DNA of 64,000 nt, from positions 40,087,668-40,151,667 of the forward strand of contig CM039462.1 of assembly GCA_022414725.1 (NCBI GenBank). The letters are read 5' to 3'. This document shows, one piece after another, positions 38,701 to 53,745 of the stretch (position 1 is its first letter; the number at the start of each line of letters is the position of its first letter). The position numbers were made by a program, and so were the translations under genes. The notes under the pieces were generated by a model. It ran no database searches and was not told the DNA's origin. It saw only the letters and a list, made by a program, of their open reading frames with translations. Origin of the DNA: Microglena sp. YARC. Its lineage: Eukaryota > Chlorophyta > Chlorophyceae > Chlamydomonadales > Chlamydomonadaceae.

Positions 38701-41700
38701 TTGACAATTAACTGATTCTTGCCGTGTTGGATGGTTGACTACTAACCGATTCTTGCCGCGTTGGTCGGTTGACTACTAACCGATTCTTGCCGCGTTGGAT
38801 GGTTGACTCCTAACCGATTCTTGCCGCGTTGGTTGGTTGACAATTAACAGATTCTTGCCTCATTGGATGGTTGACTCCTAACCGATTCTTGCCGCGCTTG
38901 TTGGTTGACAATTAACCGATTCTTGCCGCGTTGGATAGTTGACTCCTAACCGATTCTTGCCGAGTTGGTTGGTTGACTACTAACCAATTCTTGTCGCGTT
39001 GGTTGGTTGACTACTTCCCGATTCCTGCCGCATTGGTGGTGACTACTACAATTAATTCTTGCCGCGTTGGTTGGTTGACAATTAACCGATTCTTGCCGCG
39101 TTGGATGGTTGACTCCTAACCGATTCTTGCCGCGTTGGTTGGTTGAACAAATTAACCGTCATTTTTTGCCGCGTTGGATGGTTGACTACTAACCAATTCT
39201 TGCCGCGTTGGTTGGTTGACAATTAACTGATTCTTGACGTGTTGAATGGTTGACTACTAACCGATTCTTGCCGCGTTGGTTGGTTGACAATTTAACCGAT
39301 TTTCTTGCCCGCGTTGGTTGTTGACAATTAACCGATTCTTGCTGCGTTGTTAGGTTGACAATTAACCGATTCTTGCCGCGTTAGATGTTTGACTAATAAC
39401 CAATTCTTGCCGCGTTGGTTGGTTGACTACAAACCGATTCTTGCCGTGTTGGATGGTTGACTACTAACTGATTCTTGCCGCGTTGGTTTGACTAGTAAAG
39501 TGTGAGAGCATTAACCAATTCTTGCCGCGTGGTTGGTTGACAATTAACCGATTCTTGCCGCGTTTGTTGGTTGACTACTAACTGATTCTTGCCGCGTGGT
39601 TGTTGACTACTAACCGATTCTTCCACGTTGGATGGTTACTACTAACAATTCTTGCATCGTGGTTGGATGACAATTAACTGATTCTTGCCGCGTTGGATGG
39701 TTGACTCCTAACCGATTCTTGCAGAGTTGCGTTGGTTGACTACTAACTGATTCTTGCCGCATTGGATGGTTTTTACTACTAACCAACTCTTTGCCGCGTT
39801 GGTGTTGACAATTAACTGATTCTTGCCGCGCGTTGGAAGGTTGACTCTAACCGATTCTATGCCGATTGGTTTGGTTGACTACTAACCAATTCTGCCGCGT
39901 TGGTTGGTTGACTACTTTCCGCTTCTTGCCGCATGGTTGGTTGACTGCAAACTGATTTCTGCTTCGATTATTCCGCGGGGAGAGTTGCAGTTCCTGGTGG
40001 TTGCTCCGTGGTTGGACTCCTAACCGATTGCCGCGTTTCTTTGTCCGCGTCGATGGTTGACTACGTTAACCATGAAGTTCTTGCCCGTGCGTTGCTTCTG
40101 TTGACAATTAAACGTCCTCCGATTCTTGCCGCATTGGTTTGTTGACTACAAACCGGATTCTTGCCGCGTTGGTTGGTTTGACAATTAACCGATTCTAAAT
40201 GCCGCGTGGATGGTTGACTACTAACCAATCTTGCTGCGTTGGTTGCCGTGTTGACAAGCGCAATTAACCCGATTCTTTTTGTCGGTTGGATGGTTGACTG
40301 CTAACGATTTATGCCGCGTTGGTTGGTTGAGACAATTAACCGATTCTTGCCGCGTTGCAATTGGTTGACTACTAATCAATTCTTGCTGTGTGGTTGTTGA
40401 CAATTAATTGATTCTTGCCGAGTGTTGGTAATTGACTACAAAACTGATTCTTGCCGCGTTGGTTGGTTGACAAATTAACCGATTCTTGCCGCGTTGGATG
40501 GTTGACTACTAACCAATTCTTGCGCTGCTTTTGGTTGACAATTAACCGATTCTTCCGGCGTGTCGCTTGGAATGGTTGATCCTAACCCGATTCTTCGCGT
40601 TGGTTGGTTGACAATTAACCGATTCTTGCCGCGTTGGATGGTTGACACCTAACCGATTCTTGCCGCGTTGGTTGGTTGACTACAAACCGATTCTTGCCGC
40701 GTTGGATGGTTGACTCCTAACCGATGATCTGCCGCGTTGGATGATTTACTACTAACCGATTCTTGGCCCCGTATTGGCTTGGTTGACAATTAACCGATTC
40801 TTGCCGCGTTGAATGGTTGACTACTAACCAATTTTTGCCGCGTTGGTTGGTTGACAATTAACTGATTCTTGCCGCCAGTGATGGGTTGACTACTAACCGA
40901 TTCCTGCTGCGTTGGTTGGTTGACAATTAACCTATTCTTGCCGCGTTGGATAGGTGACTACTAACCGATTCTTGCCGTGTTGGTAGGTTGACAATTAATC
41001 GATTCTTGCCGTGTTGCTTGGTTGACTACTAACCAATTCTTGCTGCGTTGGATGGTTTACTACTAACCAACTCTTGCCGCGTTGGTTGGTTGACAATTAA
41101 CCGATTCTTGCCGCGTTGGTTGGTTGACAATTAACCGATTCTTGCCGCATTGGTTGGTTGACTACAAACATATTCTTGCCGCGTTGGTTGGTTGACAATT
41201 AACCGATTCTTGCCGCGTTGAATGGTTGACTACTAACCGATTCTTGCCGCGTTGGTTGGTTGACAATTAACTGATCTTGCAGCGTTGGTTGGTTGACTAC
41301 AAACCGATTCTTGCCGCGTTGGTTGGTTGACAATTAACCGATTCTTGCTCGTTGAATGGTTGACTCCTAACCGATTCTTGCCGTGCTGGTTGGTTGACAA
41401 TTAACCGATTCTTGCCGCGTTGGTTGGTTGACTACTAACAGATTCTTGCCGCGTTGGTTGGTTGACAATTAACTGATTCTTGCCGCGTTGGATGGTTGAC
41501 TACTAACCAATTCTTGCTGCGTTGGTTGGTTGACAATTAACCGATTCTTGCCGCGTTGGATGGTTGACTACTAACCGATTCTTGCCGCGTTGGTTGGTTG
41601 ACAATTAACCGATTCTTGACGCGTTGGATGGTTGACTACTAATCAATTCTTGCCGTGTTGGTTTGTTGACAATTAACCGATTCTTGCCGCGTTGGATGGT

Positions 41701-44700
41701 TGACTCCTAACCGATTCTTGCCGAGTTGGTTGGTTGACTACTAACTGATTCTTGCCGCGTTGGATGGTTGACTCCTAACCAACTCTTGCCGCGTTGGTTA
41801 GTTGACAATTAATCGATTCTTGCCGCGTTGGTTGGTTGACAATTAACCGATTCTTGACGCGTTGGATGGTTGACTACTAATCAATTCTTGCCGTGTTGTT
41901 GGTTGACAAATTAACCGATTCTGCCGCGATTGAATGGTTGACTCCTAACCATTCTTGCCGAGTTGGTTGGTTGACTACTAACCAATTCTTGCCGCGCTTG
42001 GTAGGTGACTACTCATCCCGATATTTGCCGCATTGGTTGGTTGACTACGAAACCGATTCTTTGCCGCGATGGTTGGTTACAATTAAACCGATTCTTGCCG
42101 CGTTGGATGGTTGACTCCTAACCGATTCTTGCCGAGTTGGTTGGTTGACTACTAACCAATTCTTGCCGCGTTGGTTGGTTGACTACTTCCCGATTCTTGC
42201 CGCATTGGTTGGTTGACTACAAACCGATTCTTGCCGCGTTGGTTGGTTGACAATTAACCCGATTTCTTGCCGCGTTGGATGGGTTGACTAATAACCAATC
42301 TTGCCGCGTTGGTTGGTTGACAATTAACCGATTCTTGACGCGTTGGATGGTTGACTACTAACCGATTCTTGCCGCGTTGGTTGGTTGACAATTAACCGAT
42401 TCTTGACGCGTTGGATGGTTGACTACTAATCAATTCTTGCCGTGTTGGTTGGTTGACAATTAACCGATTCTTGCCGAGTTGGTTGGTTGACTACAAACCG
42501 ATTCTTGCCGCGTTGGTTGGTTGACAATTAACCGATTCTTGCCGCGTTGGATGGTTGACTCCTAAACGATTCTTGCCGCGTTGGTTGGTTGACAATTAAC
42601 CGATTCTTGACGCGATGGATGGTTGACTACTAATCAATTCTTGCCGAGTTGGTTGGTTGACAATTAACCGATTCTTGCCGAGTTGGTTGGTTGCTACAAA
42701 CCGACTTCTTGCCGCGTTGGGGTTGACAATTAACCGATTCTTGCCGCGTTGGATGGTGTTGACTACTAACCAATTCTTTGCCGCGTTGGTTGGTTGACAA
42801 TTAAACCGATTCTTGCCGCGTTGGAGTGGTTGACTACTAACCGATTCTTGCCCGCGTTGGTTGGTTGACAAATTAACCGATTCTTGACGCGTTGGATGGT
42901 TGACTACTAACTCATTCTTGCCGTGTTGGTTTGTTGACAATTAACGATCTTGCCGCCAGCGGTTGGCATGGTTGACCTGCCTAACCGATTTCTTGCCGAG
43001 TTGGTTGGTGACTACTAACTGATTCTTGCGCGTTGGATGGTTGACTCCTAACCAACTCTTGCCGCGTTCGGTTAGTTGACAATTAATCGATTCTTGCCGC
43101 GTTGGTTGGTTGACAATTAACCGATTCTTGACGCGTTGGATGGTTGACTACTAATCAATTCTTGCCGTGTTGGTTGGTTGACAATTAACCGATTCTTGCC
43201 GCGTTGAATGGTTGACTCCTAACCGATTCTTGCCGAGTTGGTTGGTTGACTACTAACCAATTCTTGCCGCGTTGGTAGGTTGACTACTTCCCGATTCTTG
43301 CCGCATTGGTTGGTTGACTACAACCAGATTTCTTGCCGCGTGGTTTGGTTGACAAATTAACGATTCTTGCCGCGTTGGATGGTTGACTCCTAACCGATTC
43401 TTGCCGAGTTGGTTGGTTGACTACTAACCAATTATTGCCGCGTTGGTTGGTTTCGCCCTCTCACTACTTCGCGATTCTTGCCGCATTGGTTGGTTGACTA
43501 CAAACCGATTCTTGCCGCGTTGGTTGGTTGACAATTAACCGATTGTTGCCGCGTTGGATGGTTGACTACTAACCAATTCTTGCCGCGTTGGTTGGTTGAC
43601 AATTAACCGATTCTTGACGCGTTGGATGGTTGACTACTAACCGATTCTTGCCGCGTTGGTTGGTTGACAATTAACCGATTCTTGACGCGTTGGATGGTTG
43701 ACTACTAATCAATTCTTGCCGTGTTGGTTGGTTGACAATTAACCGATTCTTGCCGAGTTGGTTGGTTGACTACAAACCGATTCTTGCCGCGTTGGTTGGT
43801 TGACAATTAACCGATTCTCTGCCTGCGGTTGGATGGTTGACTCCTAAACGATTCTTGCCGCGTTGGTTGGTTGACAATTAACCGATTCTTGACGCGATGG
43901 ATGGTTGACTACTAATCAATTCTTGCCGAGTTGGTTGGTTGACAATTAACCGATTCTTGCCGAGTTGGTTGGTTGACTACAAACCGATTCTTGCCGCGTT
44001 GGTTGGTTGACAATTAACCGATTCTTGCCGCGTTGGATGGTTGACTACTAACCAATTCTTGCCGCGTTGGTTGGTTGACAATTAACCGATTCTTGCCGTG
44101 TTGGATGGTTGACTACTAACCGATTCTTGCCGCGTTGGTTGGTTGACAATTAACTGATTCTTGCCGCGTTGGATGGTTGACTCCTAACCGATTCTTGCCT
44201 GTTGCTGGTTGGTTGACAATTTACCGATTCTTGCCTGCGTTGGTTGGTTGACTACTAAACAGATTCTTGCCGCATTGGTTGGTTGACAATTAACCGAATT
44301 ATCTTGCCCAGCGTTGGATGGTTGACTACTAACCCAATTCTTGCTGCGTTGGTTGGTTGACAATTAAAACCGATTCTTGCCCGCGTTAGGATGGTTGACT
44401 ACTAAACGATTCTTGGCCGCCGGTTGGTTGGTTGACAATTAACCGATCTTGACCGCGTTGGATGGTTGCATACTACTAATTAAATTTCTTGCCGTGTTGG
44501 TTTGTTGACAATAAACCGATTCTTGCCGCGTTTGGATGGTTGACTCCTAACCGATTCCTTGCCGAGTTGGTTGGTTGACTACTAACTGATCTTGCCGCGA
44601 TTGGATGGTTGACTCCTAACCAACTCTCTGCCGCGTTGGATTGGTTGACAATTAATCCATTCTTGCCGCTGGTTGGTTGACATTAACCGATTCTTGACGC

Positions 44701-47700
44701 GTTGGATGGTTGACTACTAATTCAATGCATTCTTGCCGTGTTGGTTGGTTGACAATTAACCGATTCTCTTGCCGCGTTGGATGGTTGACTCCTAACCGGA
44801 TTCTTGCCGAGTTGGTTTGATTGACTACTAAACCAATTCTTGCCGCGTGTAGGTTTGACTACTTTCCCGATTCTTGCCGCATTGGTTGGTTGACTACAAA
44901 CCGATTCTTGCCCGCGTTGGTTGGTTGACAAATTAACCGATTCTTGCCGCGTTGCTGTTGACTCCTAACCGATCTCTATGCTGAGTTGTTGGTTGACTAC
45001 TAAACCAATTCTTGCCGCGTTGGTTGGTTGACTACTTCCGATTTTCTTGCCGCATTGAGTTGGTTGACTACAAACCGATTCTATGCGCTGTTGGTTGGTT
45101 GGACAATTAACCGATTGTTGCCGCATTGAGGTTATACTAACCAGATTCTTGCTGGCGTTGCGTTGGTTGACAATTAACCGATTCTTGACCGCATCTGGTT
45201 GGTTGACTACACAACACCGATTCTTGCCGCGTTGGTGGTTGAAATAACCGATTCTTGCCGCGTTGGATGGTTGACTACTAACTGCGATTCTTGCTGCGTT
45301 GGTTGGTTGACAATTATACCGATTCTTGCGCGTGTTGGTGGTTGACTACTAAACCGATTCTTGCCCGCGTTGGTTGGTTGACAATTGTAACCGGAATTCT
45401 TGACGTGTTTGGATGGTTGACTACTAATCAATTCCTTGTCCGTGTTGGTTGGTTTGCAATTAACTGATTCTTGCCGAGTTGGTTGGTTGACTACAAAACC
45501 GATTCTTGCCGCGTTGGTTTGGTTGACACTTAACGATCTTGCCTGCGTTTGGATGGTTGACACTAAACCGATTCTTGCCGCGTTGGGGTTGGTTGAATTA
45601 AACCGGATTCTTGACGGCGATGGGATGGTTGACTACTAATTTAATTCTTGCCATGTTGGTTGGTTGCACAACCATTAACCGATTCTTGCCGAGTGGTTGT
45701 TGACTACAACGATTCTGCCGCGTTGGTTGGTTGACAATTAACCGCTTCTTGCCATGGTTGGATGGGTTGCCTACTAACCAATTCTTGCCGGCGTTGGTGG
45801 TTGACAATTAACCGATTTCTTGCGTGTTTGGATGGTTGACTACGAACCGATTCTGCCGCGTTGGTTGGTTGACAAATTACGCGATTCTTGCCGCGTTGGA
45901 TGGTTGACTACTAACCGATTCATTGCCGCGTTGGTCGGTTGACAATTAACTGTTCTAGCCAGCGTTGGACTTGGTTGACTACTAACCGATTCTTTCCGTG
46001 TTCGTTCTGGTTGACTACTAACGATTCTTGCCGCGTTGATAGTTGAACTACTAACCGATGCTTGTTGCGTTGGGTTGGATTGAACATTTAACGCAATTCT
46101 TGCCGCTTGGATGGTTGACTACTAACCAATTTCTTGCCGGGCGTGGTTGGTTGACAATTAACTGATTTTGCCGTGTGTGATGGTTGACTACTCAACGATT
46201 CTTAGCCGCGTTGGTTGGTTTTGACATTAACCGATTCTTGCCGGGCTGGCGTTGGATGGTTGACATCCCTAACCGATTCTTGGCCGCGTTGGTTGGTTTG
46301 ACCACCTTAACCGATCTTGCCGCGTTGGTTGGTTGACAAGTTTAACCGATTCTTTGTTTTCTTCTTGGTGATTCTCAAAATCTCTGTGTTATTTGCCGCG
46401 TTGGAGATGGTTGACTACTATATTCTTCAATTCTTTTGCTCGCGTTGGTGTGATCATTTATATCTGATCTCTTGGTTTGTGGGTTTTTGAACCTACTAAA
46501 CCGATTCTTGCGCGTTGGTCGGTTGCCACTACCGGATTCTTGCCGAGCGTTGGATGGTTGACTCCTAACCCGATTCTTGCCAGCGTTGGTTGGTTGAACA
46601 ATTATACAGTTCTTTGCCTCATTGGAATGGTTGACTCCTAAATCGATGTCTTAGCCGCGCTTGTTGTTGACAATTAACCGATTCTTGCGCGTTGGATAGT
46701 TGACTCCTAACCGATTCTTGCCGAGTTGGTTTGGTTGATTACTGACCATTCTTGCGCGTTCTGGTTGGTTGCACGGTAGGCTTCCGATTCTTGCGCCAGC
46801 ATTGGTTGGTTGACTACTGGAATTAATTCTTGCCGCGTTGGTTGGTTGACAATTAAACCGATCTCTTTGCCGCGTTGGATGTTGACTCCTAACCGAATTC
46901 TTAGCCCGCGTTGGTTTGGTTGACAATTACCGCAGATTTTGGGCCGCGTTGGATGGTTGACTATGACCATCTTGCCAGCGTTGGTTGGTGTGACATTTAA
47001 CTGATTCTTGACGTGTTTGAATGGTAATGATACTAAACCGATTCTTGCCCCGTTGGTTTGTTGACTACCGGAATTAACCGATTCTTGCCGCGTTGGATGG
47101 TTGACAATTTAACCTGCTTCCTTGCCGCGTTGGTTGGTTGACAATGTAACCAATTCTTGCCCTCCGTTGGATGGATTGACTCCTAACCCGATCTTTGGCG
47201 CGCCTGGTTGGTTGACAATTAACCATTCTTGCCGCCGGCGTTGGAAGGTTACTCCTAACCGATTACATTGCGAGTTGGTTGGCCTGACTACTAACCAATT
47301 CTTTGCTGCGTTGGTTGGTTGACTACTTCCCTGATTCTTGCCGGCATTGGTTGGTTGACTACAAACCGTTCTCTGCGCGTTTGGTTAGGTCTGACAATTA
47401 AACCGATTCTTGCCCGGGCGTTGGATGGGTTGACTCCTAACCGATTCTTGCCGCGCTAGTTGGTTGAAATTAACTGTTCTTTGCCGCGTTGGTTCGGTTG
47501 AATGCTAACCGATTCTGTGCTAGTGGTTGGTTGACTACTAACCAATTCTTGCCGCGTTGGGATGTTGACCTACTTCGAACTGCCGTAACAAACAAGAAAT
47601 TTGGTTGGTGACTACACAAACCGTTCTTGCGCGTTGGTTGGTTGACAATTTAAACCGATTGTTGCCGCATTGGATGGGTTGACTCCTAAACCGATTCCTT

Positions 47701-47878
47701 GCCGCGTTGGTTGTTGACAATTAACCTTGATTCTCGCCCGCGTTGGATGGTTTGAACTCCTACACCGAGTTCCTTGGCCGCGCGGTTGGTTGATCAACCA
47801 TTCTTATGCGTTGGTTGGTTGACTCACTAAAGATTCTGCCGCGACGTTGGTTGGTTGACTACTAACCGATTCTTGCCG
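32768..47878 (+). repeat. 34 bp satellite, ~15.1 kb, about 440 monomers
   Basis: The monomer is CCGATTCTTGCCGCG + TTGGTTGGTTGACAATTAA, 34 bp. It alternates with a variant having TTGGATGG and GACTACTAACC, giving a 68 bp higher-order repeat. Larger blocks repeat too: variant strings near 34,344 and 36,211 recur about 5.04-5.14 kb later, and a string with TTGGTTTGTTG recurs near 36,800, 41,650, 42,920 and 44,490. No coding capacity is inferred. The array follows the last exon of the 26.7 kb gene and may lie in its intron. Confidence 0.97.
39480..47878 (+). other. Satellite segments with dense indels, likely unpolished assembly
   Basis: Several stretches here (about 39.5-40.6, 44.2-44.9 and 45.0-47.9 kb) carry frequent single-base insertions and deletions relative to the monomer, while 41.0-41.9 and 43.5-44.2 kb are clean. 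The patchiness looks like uncorrected long-read sequence rather than biological decay. Monomer-level conclusions should be drawn from 32.8-39.4 kb. Confidence 0.7.
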
Positions 47879-48878
47879 NNNNNNNNNNNNNNNNNNNNNN
47901 NNNNNNNNNNNNNNNNNNNNNNNNNNNNNNNNNNNNNNNNNNNNNNNNNNNNNNNNNNNNNNNNNNNNNNNNNNNNNNNNNNNNNNNNNNNNNNNNNNNN
48001 NNNNNNNNNNNNNNNNNNNNNNNNNNNNNNNNNNNNNNNNNNNNNNNNNNNNNNNNNNNNNNNNNNNNNNNNNNNNNNNNNNNNNNNNNNNNNNNNNNNN
48101 NNNNNNNNNNNNNNNNNNNNNNNNNNNNNNNNNNNNNNNNNNNNNNNNNNNNNNNNNNNNNNNNNNNNNNNNNNNNNNNNNNNNNNNNNNNNNNNNNNNN
48201 NNNNNNNNNNNNNNNNNNNNNNNNNNNNNNNNNNNNNNNNNNNNNNNNNNNNNNNNNNNNNNNNNNNNNNNNNNNNNNNNNNNNNNNNNNNNNNNNNNNN
48301 NNNNNNNNNNNNNNNNNNNNNNNNNNNNNNNNNNNNNNNNNNNNNNNNNNNNNNNNNNNNNNNNNNNNNNNNNNNNNNNNNNNNNNNNNNNNNNNNNNNN
48401 NNNNNNNNNNNNNNNNNNNNNNNNNNNNNNNNNNNNNNNNNNNNNNNNNNNNNNNNNNNNNNNNNNNNNNNNNNNNNNNNNNNNNNNNNNNNNNNNNNNN
48501 NNNNNNNNNNNNNNNNNNNNNNNNNNNNNNNNNNNNNNNNNNNNNNNNNNNNNNNNNNNNNNNNNNNNNNNNNNNNNNNNNNNNNNNNNNNNNNNNNNNN
48601 NNNNNNNNNNNNNNNNNNNNNNNNNNNNNNNNNNNNNNNNNNNNNNNNNNNNNNNNNNNNNNNNNNNNNNNNNNNNNNNNNNNNNNNNNNNNNNNNNNNN
48701 NNNNNNNNNNNNNNNNNNNNNNNNNNNNNNNNNNNNNNNNNNNNNNNNNNNNNNNNNNNNNNNNNNNNNNNNNNNNNNNNNNNNNNNNNNNNNNNNNNNN
48801 NNNNNNNNNNNNNNNNNNNNNNNNNNNNNNNNNNNNNNNNNNNNNNNNNNNNNNNNNNNNNNNNNNNNNNNNNNNNNN
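47879..48878. other. Assembly gap of exactly 1,000 N
   Basis: The run begins within a satellite monomer and ends in unrelated sequence. The round length indicates a placeholder, so the true satellite size is unknown. Confidence 1.
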
Positions 48879-49920
48879 GATCAGGATGTTTTATCTATTC
48901 CTGCTCATAGGTTGCGTCGTGTGTAGTTGGGGGAGCTAGGCGCGTCGGGCGTGTGGGCCGGAGTCCGGAGGAGGGCGGCACGGATGGGGGAACGCTGGAT
49001 GGTGGAGTGTACTGAGCGAGGGGGGCGAGGGTGGAGGTGTGGCAACAGTACAGAGGGTTCGGTTAATGCAGAACAGCACAAGTCAGACTGGCTTGGAGTT
49101 AGAGTCACAAGGCTGACACGTCTTGCTCACTCTTGCCATCTCTTGCCCATAGAGTGTCGGATTAGGATGGCCTTTGCACAGTAGGAAAGCACCAAGAAAG
49201 CCAAGAAAGTAAGTAAGTGCGTATGTTACAACGAGTCCGAGTTGTTGATGGCTTCATCGGAGGTCTTCAGCCGAACGCAGCGCTCTGTTAATTGCTGAGG
49301 GTTTCAGGACAGTTGTCTCTTCTGAAGATCTGGAGTCTATGTCCAGAGGTACACCGACACATCATAGGGGCCCAAACCGTACATATGATAGAGAGTAACT
49401 TCTCGCCTTCAATCCCATCGCATAGGATGCGAAAGAGAGCAGTGAGAAACAGTAGACGAAAAGCGACGTATGGCTACGAACCCAAAAGGCCTGAACTCAG
49501 CTTTAAACACATCAAAAAGAGCTAGGAGAGGATGCTTGCACGACCTCAGACTCGCCAATCTAATAGCAAGACCGAGATATGAGACGAAATACTGTTCAAT
49601 GATCTGGGAAGCCGCAAGAAAAGGGTCATCAGAAGGAAGAGAGGGTCTGATCAGTCGTGGATGAAACTAGACATGCAGGGTACAGTGCTATACAGCGGCG
49701 TGTCAGGGGAACTGGTGACCAGCTACAGGAAGCGTCACGAGTCTACGGAACTGACAACAGCAGGACAGAACAATAAGGAGTTACTGTCTGTAAACCGATA
49801 GTCTACCAGGAAGTACATACAAGTAGTCACCAAAAAGACATATAGAAACGATTGAGTGAACCGTAATTGATGCTCGAACCCCCTACGTAAAATATTGCTA
49901 TAAATAAAATGCGCACAAAA
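48879..49920. other. Non-repetitive region without recognised gene
   Basis: Short open frames occur on both strands (for example 48,927-49,184 plus), but none has family similarity, consistent splice context or length that I can defend. Confidence 0.35.
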
Positions 49921-49929
49921 CAATCAACA

Positions 49930-50075
49930 GTTTGCGCGAAAACCCAGTTTTGGTTTTCTTAGTTCGCTTTTTGGCAACCGCGCAGTTTTCCACAAGGTCA
50001 GTGCGTCTTTCGCGGCTAAAAAATGGCCATTGCGCTTTAAGGCGCTGACCATTTGACAAATGATACCCCGCGCGA
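49930..50075 (-). repeat. Possible remnant of the hAT-like MITE family
   Basis: TTGCGCTTTAAGGCGCTGACC then ATTTGACAAATGATACCC resembles the inner and right parts of the MITEs. The left end is not identifiable, and a GCGCGAAAAC direct repeat borders the block. Confidence 0.35.
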
Positions 50076-50079
50076 AAAC

Positions 50080-52200
50080 ACTGCGTCCCTCCATCGCGAC
50101 TTAATGTGAAAGGGTCCATGCGTCGCAGGGCTCAATTTGAGAACTAACGCAACACATGACCCCCCACCCCAGGGTGGTCGTTACCATAGCAGCGGTACTT
50201 ACCACACAAAATTTGAAGAAAAGAAAAAGCGGTTTCCCCTAAATATGCACTGCAAGCGAAAAAAACGCCAATTCGATGAACAAAGATTTCCAAACAACAA
50301 AGGCCATTTTCCTACCCTGCCTGCCACTGGTAAATACTGGTATACCGGTAGTAAAAATACTCGAATGAAGAAAACAAGTTCGATAGATAATAGAGGTCGC
50401 ACATCACTAAGCACGCAGCAGCAAACCTTGGCGGCGAGGTACGCTAGCAGTAGCGGCATGGGCTCAGTTTCACACTAGCTGGCTGGCGGTCTCAGTCACT
50501 AGCTGACTGGGCCGACGGAGCACGCTGCTTCTAGCAGTGCCACAGGTTACGGGCTATAAGTAGGGGGCGGCTATGTTGTATAATATTAGTGAATAAATAG
50601 TATTATATCATATTATATCATATTAGTCAGACGAGCCGTCTTACCAGAATTTTGAATTTATTTGAAAAACTAATATTATTGTGACACTATGATAATATTA
50701 GTTACTATAAGTTTTCCAATCGTTAATATTAGTTGCCGTACCAGCACCGACCTAGAGACATGCCAAAACATGTAACCAGATCTGGCCCTAGTTACCCCTA
50801 GGGGTTATCTTCCTCGAGAGCTTTTGTGTTCAAAAGTAATAATGCACCTATTTTTATTCACACCACGCGTAGCATTTTTGATTAAATAAAGCATACCACG
50901 TATACATGCACATGTATGCCTGCCTTTTGCTTGGGGGGCCCTCCAACTTTCTGACATATCCATGTGGGCATGTGGCATACAAGTTGTTACCCAAACATGA
51001 TTTTAATACCTGTGTAATATTCGTTTTACCCACCCCTTCAGTTCCAAAGTCTATTTCTATGGAAGGCCTTAATTGGTCCACATGTTTAAGAGGTTGGAAC
51101 CTTCAGATTTTTACAACACCTGCCCCTTCTCACACACACACACACAATTGGGTGACGCAGTCACACACAATGTTCGCCACCAACCAGAAGTGGTAAGGCA
51201 CAACTGAGCAACACACGAGACAACAAGCTAGCCCCACTTAACATGAAAAAACAGTGGCCAAGAAAAACAAAACCTCACAAGTAAAAGTTGCATTTTGATA
51301 CCGGTATAGGGTTCCCCCATCCAGGCCTGGAAGCTCTTACCCTGGGGTCTAAGTGACTAGGAGAGGGGAGCAGTCCAAGCCCATTAAAAACTGGTTTAGT
51401 TACTTATGCTCGCGTGGTCTGGTTACTTTTGAGCCCCCTCCCCCCCCCCGTCTGAGTCCCTGGCTTAACTTTCCTGGACGTCCATCGTCCACTTCGAACG
51501 CGGGTGTCTGACAAACAGGCCAGCCCAGCTGTCGTTTGACTGCTACCGCTCCTGCTGATCTGGCTCGCATATTCTCTGGTCTGGGGTCACTACGCACCCC
51601 CCGCCCCCGATGCACGGATGCACGTTCTCTCTCCTCTGCAAATTCATCGCAGCAGATCCTCTGCGTTCATGCGCTTCTTAAACCCGCCGCTAAGCGAAAA
51701 TTATACCTTTATATGGCTCAATATCGGAACAAGTACCATTTCAGCATTACGCGGGGAAGGGCGGGGAAGGGGGGTCCCCAAGAGGGTCCGGGCGGGCCCG
51801 GGGGTGGGGTGGGGTGGGGTCCTGTCAGAGGACTCTCTGGGTCCCGTGTTACGCTAACCTGAATATACCACTTGACGTAACAGTCGACGAAGGCGCCCCA
51901 AGGTTCATATGACAGGAGACAGTTCGGCATCGGCCCAGAGCTGTCGTCCTTCAAATAATTCCTTCTTGAGCAAAGTAAGCGTACTTCTCTCCGGAGGGCT
52001 CACTCCTCCGAAACCTGATTCCTCCCATGAAATTCTGAAACTATGCTGGATGCGCTAGTCTCGGGAACTGCGAGTGAGTTCTCGCACTCGCACAGCTTCT
52101 TCGCATCTTCCACCCCAACCGCAAAACAAGAGACACGATACAAAGTGCCTCTCCAACTGCATCTCCACCAATGGATGTGTCCCTTCCCCCTTAAGTTTTA
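50080..52200. other. Region without recognised gene
   Basis: AT-rich ATATTAGT/ATTATATCAT repeats occupy 50,575-50,735. A short CA run is at 51,130-51,148 and G-rich GGGGTGGGGT at 51,800-51,822. No exon is supported. Confidence 0.35.
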
Positions 52201-52204
52201 GCTC

Positions 52205-53485
<1,281 letters not shown>

Positions 53486-53599
53486 CATCAGTGTCACAAG
53501 GGGTCCTACCTCCCAAGGTGGAAAAACACTGATTTCTTGTATATTGTTATTGTAAATGTTACTTACTAACCTCATTTTCAAATTGGCTTCATGTTCTTG

Positions 53600-53745
53600 C
53601 CCCCAACCCCAACCCCAACCAACCTTAAACCCATCCAAAACCCAAACCCAAACCCAAACCCAAACCCAAACCCAAACCCAAACCCAAACCTTAAACCCAT
53701 CCCCAAACCCAAATCCAAACCCAAACCCAATTCCAATCCCCACCC
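53600..53745 (+). repeat. (CCCAAA)n hexanucleotide array
   Basis: AACCCAAACCCAAA units, about 20 copies with substitutions. Confidence 0.92.

Noticed and set aside
34801..47800. Minus-strand frames reading NQRGKNRL/NAARIG repeats
   Set aside because: The 34 bp monomer is not a multiple of three, and these frames are short, broken and unsupported.
32768..47878. CRISPR-like appearance of the regular 34 bp repeats
   Set aside because: Units are contiguous with no unique spacers, alternate between two variants, and sit in an intron-bearing eukaryotic context. It is a satellite.
47855..48910. 351-codon open frame
   Set aside because: It is the 1,000-N gap.
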